Program-made: the position numbers and the translations under genes | Origin: CBDAPX01 sp965198725 | GTDB taxonomy: Bacteria > Pseudomonadota > Alphaproteobacteria > Rhodobacterales > Rhodobacteraceae | DNA length: 64,000 nt | Reading direction: 5' to 3' | NCBI GenBank assembly: GCA_965198725.1 | Contig: CBDAPX010000002.1 | Location: forward strand, 558,001 to 622,000 | In this document: positions 16,605 to 25,365 of the stretch, in pieces | How the letters are laid out: each line of letters starts with the position of its first letter | Position numbering within the stretch: position 1 is the first letter of the stretch | Notes under the pieces: generated by a model | The model's input: the letters and a program-made list of their open reading frames with translations, nothing else | Databases searched by the model: none | Told to the model about the DNA's origin: nothing

Positions 16605-18227
16605 ATGTCCCGCGAAATTGCTGTCTATCAATCCATTGCACGTGCCGTCTCGGAGCATGGAAGTGACACCATGTTCGGGCTGATGGGGGATGCAAACCTG
16701 TTCATGGTCGACAGCTTTGTTCGCGAATGCGGCGGGCGGTTCGTTCCGGCGGCGCATGAGGGCAGTACAGTTTTAATGGCGCTGGCATATGCGCATGTTT
16801 CCGGACGGGTCGGGGTGGCCACGGTCACACATGGTCCGGCGCTGACCAATTGCGTGACCGCGCTGACCGAAGGGGCGCGAGGGCATATTCCGATGGTGCT
16901 GCTGGCCGGAGATACGCCGGTCGCGAACCCGCGCCATTTGCAAAGCATCGATCAGCGCGAGTTGGTTAAAACAACCGGGGCCGGCTTTGAACACCTGCGC
17001 ACGCCGGACACGGTGGGTAAGGATGTGGCGCGGGCTTTTTACCGCGCGCAGGTGGAACGCCGCCCCATCGTGTTGAACATGCCCGCCGATTTTATGTGGG
17101 ACCAGATCGCGCATGATACGCAAGTTCTGAACGTTTTCACCGATCCCGGTGGGGTCGCTGAAGGAGATATTCTGGACAATGCCATTGGCATGATCGCCTC
17201 GGCGCGTCGTCCGATGATGTTGGCAGGGGCAGGCGCCGTGAAAGCGCGGGACCAATTGATCCGTCTGGCAGACCGGCTTGAGGCGCCGCTGGCGACGACC
17301 TTGAAGGCAAAGGGCCTGTTTGCCGGGCATCCTTACAACATCGACATCTTTGGCACGCTCTCGACCCCGGCAGCCTACGATCTGATCGCGCAATCCGACT
17401 GTATCGTCTGTTTTGGCACAGGCCTGCATGACTTCACGACGGACCGGGGCAAATTGATGAAAGACAAGCGCATCGTGCAGGTGGATATCGCCCCAACAGC
17501 AATCGGCGGCGGGTTGCACCCTGATGCGGCCTTGGTGGCTGATGCCGGACTGACCGCCGAAACCATCCTTTACTGGCTGGACGAGGCCGAAATCCCGGCC
17601 AGTGGATTTACCCGCGACCTGGATATCGAAACCTTGCGCCATCACCCTGCACCGGCGGCCAAAACCGCGCCGGACTGCGTGAATTACGTCGCTGCATTGG
17701 AGCTGATCGAAAAGGCCCTGCCGCAGGACCGGATTCTGGTCACGGACGGTGGACGGTTCATGACCGAGGTCTGGTGCCGGATCACCGCGCCTGATCCGCA
17801 AAGCTTTGTGGTGACCGCCAATTTCGGCTCGATCGGTCTGGGCCTGCAAGAAGCGGTTGGCGCGGCGGTTGCGGCGCCGGATCGGCCGGTTGTCGTCTTT
17901 TGCGGCGATGGTGGCTTCATGATGGGTGGCATCAATGAGTTCAACACGGCCGTGCGGCTTGGGCTGAACCTGATTGTCATTGTCGCCAATGACGCCGCCT
18001 ATGGTGCCGAGCATATCCAGTTTCTGGATCGCAAGATGGACCCAAGCCTGACAGAATTCCACTGGCCCTCCTTCGCCGATACGGCCACAGCGCTGGGCGG
18101 GGTCGGTATGCAGGTCCGCTCAACCGAGGATTTGGCAGCAGCCTTGGCGCAGTTGGAAAACCGGTCCGGCCCGGCCTTGATTGAACTGCATCTCGACCCG
18201 CATGATGTGCCGCGGATGCGGATTTAA
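16605..18227 (+). CDS. Thiamine diphosphate-dependent enzyme, acetolactate synthase/decarboxylase superfamily
   Basis: A 540-residue protein with the three ThDP-enzyme domains. The N-terminal PYR domain carries the catalytic Glu in AAHEGSTV, and THGPALTN follows. The middle domain spans about residues 190-330. The C-terminal PP domain has the ThDP motif GDGGFMMGGINEFNTAVRLGLNLIVIVAND. The order and length match acetolactate synthase large subunits, sulfopyruvate/benzoylformate decarboxylases and related lyases. No small regulatory subunit (ilvH) is adjacent, which argues against a biosynthetic ALS. AGGAG lies eight bases before ATG 16605. The substrate is not assignable. Confidence 0.85.
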   Translation: MSREIAVYQSIARAVSEHGSDTMFGLMGDANLFMVDSFVRECGGRFVPAAHEGSTVLMALAYAHVSGRVGVATVTHGPALTNCVTALTEGARGHIPMVLLAGDTPVANPRHLQSIDQRELVKTTGAGFEHLRTPDTVGKDVARAFYRAQVERRPIVLNMPADFMWDQIAHDTQVLNVFTDPGGVAEGDILDNAIGMIASARRPMMLAGAGAVKARDQLIRLADRLEAPLATTLKAKGLFAGHPYNIDIFGTLSTPAAYDLIAQSDCIVCFGTGLHDFTTDRGKLMKDKRIVQVDIAPTAIGGGLHPDAALVADAGLTAETILYWLDEAEIPASGFTRDLDIETLRHHPAPAAKTAPDCVNYVAALELIEKALPQDRILVTDGGRFMTEVWCRITAPDPQSFVVTANFGSIGLGLQEAVGAAVAAPDRPVVVFCGDGGFMMGGINEFNTAVRLGLNLIVIVANDAAYGAEHIQFLDRKMDPSLTEFHWPSFADTATALGGVGMQVRSTEDLAAALAQLENRSGPALIELHLDPHDVPRMRI

Positions 18228-18271
18228 TCTGCCCCTTGCCAATCGGGGATGCGGGACCTTACATCGCCCAC

Positions 18272-18625
18272 ATGATGCAACGCCTGCGCCGCATTCTTGG
18301 TTTAACGCTCGCCCTTGTGTTGGTGTTGGCCAGCCAGTCCATGGCGGTTGCCCGGGGACAGACCATGTCCGCCGGTCAAATGGTCATTTGCACGGGTGCG
18401 GGCATCGTCGTCGTTCATGTCGATGAAAAAGGCCAACCGACGTCGGCGCCGCATATCTGTCCTGATTGTGCGCTGCATCTGCTGGCCGGGCTCACCCCAT
18501 ATGATGGTCTGATCCACGCGCCGAAGCGCGCCATGCCGTTGGTGTTGCACAGCGTAGCACGGCAGGTTCCGATTGCCGCGACCATCCGCGCGGCCTGCGC
18601 GCGCGCGCCGCCTTTTGTCATCTGA
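18272..18625 (+). CDS. Small exported protein with CxDC-type motif, DUF2946-like
   Basis: About 117 residues. The likely start is one of two adjacent Mets at 18272/18275 (MMQRLRRILGLTLALVLVLA), giving a signal peptide or signal anchor; the open frame extends to 18236. The mature part has ICTGAGIVVVHVDEKGQP and PHICPDCALH, a Cys/His arrangement like that of DUF2946 proteins found near copper genes. It precedes a PCuAC copper chaperone gene by 39 bp on the same strand, so a periplasmic copper role is inferred. The ribosome site is weak. Confidence 0.6.
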   Translation: MMQRLRRILGLTLALVLVLASQSMAVARGQTMSAGQMVICTGAGIVVVHVDEKGQPTSAPHICPDCALHLLAGLTPYDGLIHAPKRAMPLVLHSVARQVPIAATIRAACARAPPFVI

Positions 18626-18664
18626 TCCCATTCATTCAGACACTTAGCGCAAAAGGAGAGACAG

Positions 18665-19174
18665 ATGTCTCTGACCAAACCCTTCATGCCGGCAATTTTG
18701 CTGGCGACCCTGATGGCCGGGACCAGCATGGCCGATGATATGTCCGGCGTTCATGTCATGGACCCCTATGCAAGGGCCAGCAGCCCATCGGCAAAGGCCG
18801 GTGCTGCGTTCATGACGATCATGAACCCCACTGAAACGAATGACCGTCTGATCGCGGTCTCTTCGGATATCGCCGCGCGGGTTGAGCTGCACACTCATGT
18901 CGATGCGGGGAACGGCGTGATGCAGATGCGTCATGACGAAGACGGGTTCGATATACCAGCTGGTGGCAGCCATGTTCTGCAACGGGGCGGGGATCACGTC
19001 ATGTTCATGGGGCTGAACCGCGCCCTCAATGACGGCGATTTGGTTGAGGTGACGCTGACCTTTGAACAAGCCGGCGACATCACGGTTGAAATCCCGGTGG
19101 ATTTGAACCGCAAGCCGAAAGCAGGTCATGGCCACGCCCATGATCATGGCGATCATTCCAAGCCTGACAGCTGA
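18665..19174 (+). CDS. Periplasmic copper chaperone PCu(A)C
   Basis: A 169-residue exported cupredoxin-like protein that delivers Cu(I) to the CuA/CuB sites of cytochrome oxidase. It has a signal peptide (LLATLMAGTSMADD), then VMDPYARASSPSAKAGAAFMTIMN. The metal ligands ELHTHV, GVMQMR and HVMFMGL correspond to the H(M)X10MX21HXM pattern. The His-rich tail HGHAHDHGDH could buffer metal. AAAGGAGAGACAG precedes the ATG. It follows the DUF2946-like gene and is convergent with cobB. Confidence 0.92.
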   Translation: MSLTKPFMPAILLATLMAGTSMADDMSGVHVMDPYARASSPSAKAGAAFMTIMNPTETNDRLIAVSSDIAARVELHTHVDAGNGVMQMRHDEDGFDIPAGGSHVLQRGGDHVMFMGLNRALNDGDLVEVTLTFEQAGDITVEIPVDLNRKPKAGHGHAHDHGDHSKPDS

Positions 19175-19192
19175 CCCCGGTCTGGTCAGGCC

Positions 19193-19891
19193 TTAGGTCT
19201 GGCCCGCCAACACTTCTTCAACCCAGGCAGGGACCATATCGCTGGCCTTTCCTAATCGGGTTTCGTCAAACTCGGAACTCACCGCAGACCGTTCCAAGTT
19301 GATCTCCAGGGTTGAGGCACCGACCGCGCTGGCCTCCTGCACAAATTCGGCGGCGGGATAAACCTGGCCCGAGGTTCCGATGGAAACGAACAGGTCACAG
19401 TCGGCCAAATGGGTGAAAATCTCTTCCATCTGATAAGGGATCTCGCCGAACCAAACGACATCCGGGCGTCCCGCGGGTGCGGCGCAGGCGGGACAAGGTT
19501 CACCCACAGACATCTCATCAGGGGCGGGCCAGCGGTGCCCGCAACTGCCACACAGCGCGCCTGACAGAATGCCATGCATATGGATGACAGCTGTCGCGCC
19601 GCCAGCCTCGTGCAACCCGTCCACGTTTTGGGTGACGATCACAACCTTCCCGGGCCACTCCGCTTGCAGGTGCCCCAGCGCCTCATGTGCCGCGTTTGGT
19701 TTTGCGGCCGCGGCGTGCACGCGTCGCTTGTTGTAAAAGTCATGCACCAAGGCAGGGTTGCGCGCAAAACCTTCGGGTGTTGCGACATCTTCCAACTTGT
19801 GTTGCGTCCAAAGCCCGTCTGCGTCGCGGAAGGTGCCCAAACCACTTTCCGCCGAAATTCCGGCCCCAGTCAGGATTACGATCTTTGTCAT
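19193..19891 (-). CDS. cobB: NAD-dependent protein deacylase (sirtuin, CobB)
   Basis: CobB removes acetyl or succinyl groups from lysines using NAD and tunes central metabolic enzymes such as acyl-CoA synthetases. It has 232 residues. NAD-binding GAGISAESGLGTFRD opens the protein, followed by TQNVDGLHEAGG, the catalytic His in IHMHGIL, and a zinc ribbon with four Cys (CGSCGHRWPAP ... CPAC). It is divergent from the LMW phosphatase gene, 41 bp apart, and convergent with the copper chaperone gene. Its possible targets PrpE and the acyl-CoA ligase are encoded in this window (inference). Confidence 0.94.
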   Translation of the reverse strand: MTKIVILTGAGISAESGLGTFRDADGLWTQHKLEDVATPEGFARNPALVHDFYNKRRVHAAAAKPNAAHEALGHLQAEWPGKVVIVTQNVDGLHEAGGATAVIHMHGILSGALCGSCGHRWPAPDEMSVGEPCPACAAPAGRPDVVWFGEIPYQMEEIFTHLADCDLFVSIGTSGQVYPAAEFVQEASAVGASTLEINLERSAVSSEFDETRLGKASDMVPAWVEEVLAGQT

Positions 19892-19932
19892 CCGCGCCCC
19901 TTTGCGTCACAGTGTTGCGCATAGGAGGGCCC

Positions 19933-20382
19933 ATGACCAGCCGAATTCTCTTTGTATGCCTCGGCAATATTTGCCGATCGCCAACCGCCGAAGCGGTGTT
20001 TCGCGCCAAGTGTCCGCAGGCCCAGATCGATAGCGCGGGCACGTCAGATTGGCATATCGGCGCGCCGCCTTATGCCCCGATGCAATCTGCGGCCCAAGCG
20101 CGGGGGTATGACCTGTCGGATTTGCGGGCGCGTCAGTTTCGAGCGGATGACTTTGCGGCGTTTGATCTGATCATCGGCATGGATGCCAAGAATATGGACA
20201 AGATCCGGTCAATGCGTCCATCGGGCAACCAGACGCGGGTGGCGCTCTTTACGGATTTTGCATCGCAGCCGGCCGAATTTGTGCCTGATCCGTATTACAC
20301 GCGGGATTTCGATGGTGCTCTGGATTTGATCGAAGACTGTGCCGACGGGTTGGCGGCGCATCTGAAGTTTTCAGAAAGCTGA
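19933..20382 (+). CDS. Low molecular weight protein-tyrosine phosphatase
   Basis: A 149-residue phosphatase. The signature CX5R is CLGNICRSP at residues 9-17, and the general-acid Asp is in DPYYT near residue 118. The start at 19933 follows AGGAGGGCCC; upstream in-frame codons are a shadow of cobB. Such enzymes act on phosphotyrosine proteins or on phosphoarginine; the second cannot be excluded. It is convergent with the LysR gene, whose stop is six bases away. Confidence 0.92.
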   Translation: MTSRILFVCLGNICRSPTAEAVFRAKCPQAQIDSAGTSDWHIGAPPYAPMQSAAQARGYDLSDLRARQFRADDFAAFDLIIGMDAKNMDKIRSMRPSGNQTRVALFTDFASQPAEFVPDPYYTRDFDGALDLIEDCADGLAAHLKFSES

Positions 20383-20388
20383 AACTCT

Positions 20389-21354
20389 TTAGCGGTCCAG
20401 GATCCGCAAATCCTCTGCCAGCCATGGCAGGCGGCTGATTGCGGGATCGATCATCTGGCTTTGCATCAGACGCCGCATGGTCCGGCCCACATCGCGGGGC
20501 ACCTTGTCGGCCCAATCAGCACCGGCAAAAAGCGAAATGGTGCGCGAAAATCGACCAAAGGGCAGGGGATAGACGCTGATCTCATCATGGAATCTGGCGG
20601 CCCGGATATACCCAAACGGTGTGGTCACGGCCCAGCCGATCCGCCGGGCAACCATGGCCATCAAGGCTAGATGACTGCCAATTTCAAACCGCTCTTCAAA
20701 ATCCAGCTGATGGCGCGCCAGATGCCCCTCGATCTGGCGTCCGATCAGTTGCTCTCGGGTGTAGCGCAGGAACGGCATGTCCATCACGTCGGCCATGACC
20801 GTGTCGGCACTTTTGACCGTCCCGCGAGGGGCGACAAGAATAAATGGGTCCCGCACCAAAGGGTATTCTACGACGCCTTCGAGCATTTCACCGGTGCTGG
20901 CGGCGATGGCAATGTGCAGGCTGCGGTCCATCATGGCGGCGCTGATTTCATTGCTGCCCGCCGTGATCAGTTTAAACCGGCATTGTGTCAAACTATCGGC
21001 CAGAATGGTCACCAGCCGCGGGGTCAGATCATTGTCGAAGTCGTCGATCAAGCCGATGCTGAGCGTGGTCAGATCGCTGAGGTCCATCACCGTCAGCTCG
21101 CTTTGCGCCAGCCGCAATTCACGCAGAACAATCTCGGTCCGGCTCAGAAAATTGCGACCCGCGGGCGTCAGGGTCATGGGGCGCTTGCCGTGATCGACCA
21201 GATGGGTGCCTAGTGCCGTTTCAAGGTTTTTCAGCTGTTGGCTGACGGCGGGTTGGCTCATGCCAGTGCTGTCAGCAGCAGCTGCAACCGATCCGGACGC
21301 CGCCAGCGCTTCAAAGACTTCCAAACCTTTGAGTGTGACGCCTTTGGTCAGCAT
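20389..21354 (-). CDS. LysR-family transcriptional regulator
   Basis: A 321-residue regulator with an N-terminal winged HTH (LKGLEVFEALAASGSVAAAADSTGMSQPAVSQQLKNLE, about residues 9-47) and a C-terminal periplasmic-binding-like effector domain. There is no divergent structural gene: the next gene upstream (21521-21832) is on the same strand and 166 bp away. The usual LysR target-next-door logic therefore does not identify its regulon. Confidence 0.9.
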   Translation of the reverse strand: MLTKGVTLKGLEVFEALAASGSVAAAADSTGMSQPAVSQQLKNLETALGTHLVDHGKRPMTLTPAGRNFLSRTEIVLRELRLAQSELTVMDLSDLTTLSIGLIDDFDNDLTPRLVTILADSLTQCRFKLITAGSNEISAAMMDRSLHIAIAASTGEMLEGVVEYPLVRDPFILVAPRGTVKSADTVMADVMDMPFLRYTREQLIGRQIEGHLARHQLDFEERFEIGSHLALMAMVARRIGWAVTTPFGYIRAARFHDEISVYPLPFGRFSRTISLFAGADWADKVPRDVGRTMRRLMQSQMIDPAISRLPWLAEDLRILDR

Positions 21355-21520
21355 GTTGGGACCCTCTATCTTTGCCTTTAGTGAAACTAGCGGGTCAAAG
21401 GGTCAAGTCTTTTGCGCGGCGGGGCGAGGTTTTTTGACATGCGCAGGCCCCGTGAACTGGAGCCTGATCCACTTGTAGTGTGGCATCAGACCAAGGATCG
21501 CGTCCTCATTTTGCCATTAT

Positions 21521-21832
21521 TCAGGAACAGGTCGCCTGAGCTGCATCGCCAAAGGCGCGGTAACGCTTCCAGAATTCTTCGTGGCTGCGTCGGTCTGATT
21601 GGCGAATTTCCTGGGCTTTGTGCGGGTCCGAGAAAAACTTGGAAGCCAGTCTGCGATCGCTGCGCGTCAGCGACTTATTCGCAACCTTCTGGATGCAACT
21701 GCACCGGCTGCTGGTGGCGCCCAGTCGGTCCGATTGTAAACACGCCGATTTGATGCGGCTTGTGTCTGCTGTCATCGGGATCGCCGTCAGGGCCAGTGCC
21801 AATCCTAATGCCATCAAAGAGAGTTTTTTCAT
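21521..21832 (-). CDS. Small exported Cys-containing protein, unknown function
   Basis: 103 residues. The start MKKLSLMALGLALALTAIPMTA (21832) follows GAGGACGCAG and gives a clear signal peptide; the longer frame to 21916 has no ribosome site. The mature part has four Cys (ACLQS, SRCSCIQ and a C-terminal ATCS), likely two disulfides, and a basic helical region DRRLASKFFSDPHKAQEIRQ. I recognise the pattern as a recurring roseobacter periplasmic protein but know no function. Confidence 0.7.
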   Translation of the reverse strand: MKKLSLMALGLALALTAIPMTADTSRIKSACLQSDRLGATSSRCSCIQKVANKSLTRSDRRLASKFFSDPHKAQEIRQSDRRSHEEFWKRYRAFGDAAQATCS

Positions 21833-21957
21833 CTCTGCGTCCTCAATTGCCGGGTTTTTACGTGATACCCTTACGTGCATGAGTGTAGCGCCACTTGACG
21901 TGAAAATCCAACTCAAGCTTCTGCGAAGAAGAAACCAAAAGGTTTTGAGCTAATGCG

Positions 21958-23010
21958 TTAGGCGGCGATCCGCCGAACGGCGCCAACGGACGCCGGCTTG
22001 AAAAAGCGCGACAGCACGACTTGGGCTTCGTGTCTGGTCAAGGACCGACGTGCCAATTGACCTTGACCAACGCCGCAAGGGGGCGGGGTCAGAAAGAAGG
22101 AAGAGGCGAGCGCCGTGTCCCCTGCAAAATAGCTCTCGGATGCGATGCCGTTGGCCCAGATGACCTCGTGTCGGGCGAGTCCGATATGGTAATATGCCAC
22201 TTCTCGCCCATGGACGATCTCGGCGAGACCGGCTTCAACCAGTCGAATGGCCGGCATAAACCCACTGACCGTTCCGCAAGCCAATTCTACCGCGGATCCT
22301 TCAACGAGAATGCGATGTTGGCGGGACACCAAAAGGTCGCTGCGACCTCTCAACAGGTGTCCGGGAATGCGAATAGCGGCGCAGAGGCCGACCGATAAAA
22401 CGGAACGACATCCCGTCCACAGCAAAGGTTGCGCGCCGTGATCGGCGGTCAAAACCAAATCACCTATGGCGAGCGATTGGATTGGGGTCGGACCGTGCGG
22501 CGTGTCGATCATCGTGCCGTGGGCATAGCAGATTGGTGTTGCGTAATCGGCGACGGCAAAGCTGGGACCTTCAGCAACGCCGACGACTTCCAAGGGAGTG
22601 CCAATTGGGGGAAAGCCGCCCGGGTCGCCAATAAACGCAAGCCCTTCAACCGTCCCATAGCTTGGATTAGTCGTCGCAAAATTGAAGGCAAGCGCGGTAT
22701 AGGTGGTGGTGCCATCAGACAGCGTTATCGCATATTCCGCTTCGACCTGTGTCCCGCTTGGATAAAGGACATTGTCGATTGTGTAATCGGCATCTGTGGT
22801 TTGGCCGCTGTCGTTGTCCTGAAAATTGGCATCGTTGTCGTTGATCTCAATTTCGATCCATCTGTTCGAGTTTAACGTGATGAATGTCGGATTGCCGGGC
22901 AAGGTGTCCGTGAGATGTACGCCGCTGCCTTGGTTGACGCCATCCAGCACGTCACCATTGGTGATCGTCAGTTCGCTTTCCGCGAGAATATAGATGGAAT
23001 AATCCGCCAA
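21958..23010 (-). CDS. Hint-domain (Hedgehog/intein) protein 1
   Basis: A beta-rich N-terminal half (ADYSIYILAESELTITNGDVLDG) is followed from about residue 160 by a Hint module: CYAHGTMIDTPHGPTPIQSL, IGDLVLTADHGAQPLLWTG and VSRQHRILV. The first Cys of the autoprocessing domain is kept. The frame is open to a GTG at 23043, but TTG 23010, preceded by AAGGG, gives an N-terminus that reads like other Hint proteins of this type. In this group the domain is usually taken to self-process or tether secreted proteins. No secretion genes are adjacent. A second relative lies at 30321-31442. Confidence 0.8.
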   Translation of the reverse strand: MADYSIYILAESELTITNGDVLDGVNQGSGVHLTDTLPGNPTFITLNSNRWIEIEINDNDANFQDNDSGQTTDADYTIDNVLYPSGTQVEAEYAITLSDGTTTYTALAFNFATTNPSYGTVEGLAFIGDPGGFPPIGTPLEVVGVAEGPSFAVADYATPICYAHGTMIDTPHGPTPIQSLAIGDLVLTADHGAQPLLWTGCRSVLSVGLCAAIRIPGHLLRGRSDLLVSRQHRILVEGSAVELACGTVSGFMPAIRLVEAGLAEIVHGREVAYYHIGLARHEVIWANGIASESYFAGDTALASSFFLTPPPCGVGQGQLARRSLTRHEAQVVLSRFFKPASVGAVRRIAA

Positions 23011-23165
23011 AACTGGGTCTGCCCTTAAATTGTGGGTCTGCACTGATTACACAAGTCGAAAGATCGATCTCGACGCTCGGGATCGATAAACGCCAACATA
23101 GGTTTAAATATGGCAAAGAGAGGGGAAAAATCCGCCCGTAAGGCCCCTAAAGGCCCTGTACGTAT

Positions 23166-23186
23166 CTTGGTTCAACCGAAACCAAG
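23166..23186. promoter_or_regulatory. Inverted repeat in the lepA leader
   Basis: CTTGGTT, seven-base loop, AACCAAG, ending 53 bp before the lepA ATG. It may be an RNA hairpin in the leader or a protein site. No T-run follows, so it is not a terminator. Confidence 0.3.
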
Positions 23187-23239
23187 CGTCGCAGCGTGCG
23201 TCTCTTGACCCCACCGTCAAACCCCCGCATATCCCCTGC

Positions 23240-25039
23240 ATGACCGAGCTTAATCAGATCCGCAATTTTTCGATTGTTGCCCATATCGACCACGGGAAAT
23301 CCACCCTGGCCGATCGCCTGATCCAATCCACCAACACTGTGGCGGATCGGGATATGAAAGAGCAATTGCTTGACAGTATGGATATCGAGCGTGAACGCGG
23401 GATCACGATCAAGGCCAACACCGTCCGCATCGATTACAAGGCCGAGGATGGTCAGGATTATGTTCTGAACCTGATCGACACGCCGGGCCATGTGGATTTT
23501 GCCTATGAGGTGTCCCGGTCGATGCGTGCGGTCGAAGGGTCATTGTTGGTTGTAGACAGCACCCAAGGGGTCGAGGCTCAGACCTTGGCCAAAGTATATC
23601 AGGCAATTGATGCCGATCATGAGATCGTGCCGGTGCTGAACAAGATCGACTTGCCCGCGTCCGATTGTGACCGCGTTGCCGAACAGATCGAGGATGTGAT
23701 TGGCATTGATGCGACCGATGCCATTCAGGTGTCGGCCAAAACCGGGATCGGCATCCACGAAACCCTGGAAGCGATCGTTCAACGCCTGCCATCGCCCGAA
23801 GGCACCCGTGACGCGCCATTGAAGGCGATGCTCGTCGACAGCTGGTACGACGCCTATCTGGGCGTCATCGTTCTGGTCCGCATCATGGACGGTGTCCTGA
23901 AAAAGGGTGAGCGCATCAAGATGATGCAGACCGGTGCCACCTATCATGTGGACCGGATCGGTGTTTTCCGCCCTGAAATGGCGGTCATTGACGAATTGGG
24001 CCCGGGCGAGATCGGCTTTCTGACGGCTTCGATCAAACAGGTCCGTGATACCCGCGTCGGCGACACCATCACGCATGAGAAAAAGGGATCTGACGAACCG
24101 CTGCCGGGCTTTAAACCCTCGGTGCCGGTGGTGTTCTGTGGCCTTTTCCCTGTGGATTCGTCCAAGTTCGAAGACCTGCGCGACGCGATTGAAAAACTGG
24201 CGCTGAACGATGCGTCTTTCTCGTTTGAAATGGAGACCTCTGCGGCTTTGGGCTTTGGCTTCCGCTGCGGCTTTCTGGGCCTCTTGCACCTAGAGGTGAT
24301 CCGCGACCGGATCGAGCGAGAGTATAATATCGAGCTGATCACAACCGCGCCGTCGGTGGTTTATCACATCTACATGCGCGACGGGACGATGGTGGAGCTG
24401 CACAACCCCGCGGACATGCCCGACCTGACCCTTGTTGATCACCTTGAAGAACCGCGGATCAAGGCAACGATCCTTGTACCGGATGAATACCTTGGCGATG
24501 TCCTGAAACTCTGCCAGGACCGGCGCGGTATCCAAGAAGACCTAACCTATGCCGGTACCCGTGCGATGGTGGTTTATGACTTGCCGCTGAACGAGGTCGT
24601 GTTCGATTTCTATGATCGTCTGAAATCAGTGACCAAAGGCTATGCCAGCTTTGATTATCAGATGACCGGCTATCGTCAGGACAATCTCGTAAAGATGCAG
24701 ATCCTCGTGAATGACGAACCCGTCGATGCGTTGTCTGTGATGGTGCACCGCGACCGGGCAGAGGCGCGCGGGCGGGCCATGGTTGAAAAGCTCAAAGACC
24801 TGATCCCGCGCCACATGTTCAAAATCCCGATCCAAGCGGCCATCGGCGGCAAGGTCATCGCACGTGAAACGCTTTCTGCCATGCGTAAGGATGTGACGGC
24901 CAAGTGTTACGGCGGCGATGCCACGCGGAAACGTAAGCTGCTCGATAAGCAAAAGGCCGGGAAGAAGAAGATGCGCCAATTCGGCAAAGTGGACATTCCC
25001 CAAGAGGCGTTCATCTCGGCTCTGAAAATGGACAGCTAG
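23240..25039 (+). CDS. lepA: Elongation factor 4 (LepA) GTPase
   Basis: LepA is a membrane-associated ribosomal GTPase that affects initiation and back-translocation under stress. It has 599 residues, the family length. G1 is AHIDHGKSTLADRL (about residues 13-26), G3 is DTPGH, and G4 is NKIDLP. EF-G-like domains III and V follow, and the LepA-specific C-terminal domain includes KDVTAKCYGGDATRKRKLLDKQKAGKKKMR. It has its own short leader with an inverted repeat. Confidence 0.98.
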   Translation: MTELNQIRNFSIVAHIDHGKSTLADRLIQSTNTVADRDMKEQLLDSMDIERERGITIKANTVRIDYKAEDGQDYVLNLIDTPGHVDFAYEVSRSMRAVEGSLLVVDSTQGVEAQTLAKVYQAIDADHEIVPVLNKIDLPASDCDRVAEQIEDVIGIDATDAIQVSAKTGIGIHETLEAIVQRLPSPEGTRDAPLKAMLVDSWYDAYLGVIVLVRIMDGVLKKGERIKMMQTGATYHVDRIGVFRPEMAVIDELGPGEIGFLTASIKQVRDTRVGDTITHEKKGSDEPLPGFKPSVPVVFCGLFPVDSSKFEDLRDAIEKLALNDASFSFEMETSAALGFGFRCGFLGLLHLEVIRDRIEREYNIELITTAPSVVYHIYMRDGTMVELHNPADMPDLTLVDHLEEPRIKATILVPDEYLGDVLKLCQDRRGIQEDLTYAGTRAMVVYDLPLNEVVFDFYDRLKSVTKGYASFDYQMTGYRQDNLVKMQILVNDEPVDALSVMVHRDRAEARGRAMVEKLKDLIPRHMFKIPIQAAIGGKVIARETLSAMRKDVTAKCYGGDATRKRKLLDKQKAGKKKMRQFGKVDIPQEAFISALKMDS

Positions 25040-25074
25040 AACCGCAGTCCAACGTGGCGCGCTGGGTGTCGTTT

Positions 25075-25365
25075 CTAGGAACAGACGCCTGTTGCAACCA
25101 CGGTGCCATTGTCGTCCGTCACGGTAAAATCGTTCCCCGGTGGGACGGTCAGGATCAGGTTGGTATCTGGAACCTTGCACACCCGGTCCGGTATCGTGGC
25201 GAGCAATTCGCCACGTTTTCGATCCACGAAACACCCGGTGTCGTCGATTTTGAGGTGCACCCGAAACCCTTCCCCACTACACATATGCTCACCGTGCTGT
25301 GCGAGGCCCTGTCCCGCAGTGATTGCGAACGCTATGGCCGTCAGTCCCGCCAACTTCATTTTCAT
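25075..25365 (-). CDS. Small exported protein, unknown function
   Basis: 96 residues. The start MKMKLAGLTAIAFAITAGQGLAQ (25365) follows AGGGGATCACT and is a signal peptide. The mature part carries four Cys (HMCSGEG, DTGCFVDRK, DRVCKVPD and the C-terminal TGVCS), which fits a disulfide-stabilised periplasmic domain. It is convergent with lepA, with a 35-bp gap. No family is recognised. Confidence 0.6.
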   Translation of the reverse strand: MKMKLAGLTAIAFAITAGQGLAQHGEHMCSGEGFRVHLKIDDTGCFVDRKRGELLATIPDRVCKVPDTNLILTVPPGNDFTVTDDNGTVVATGVCS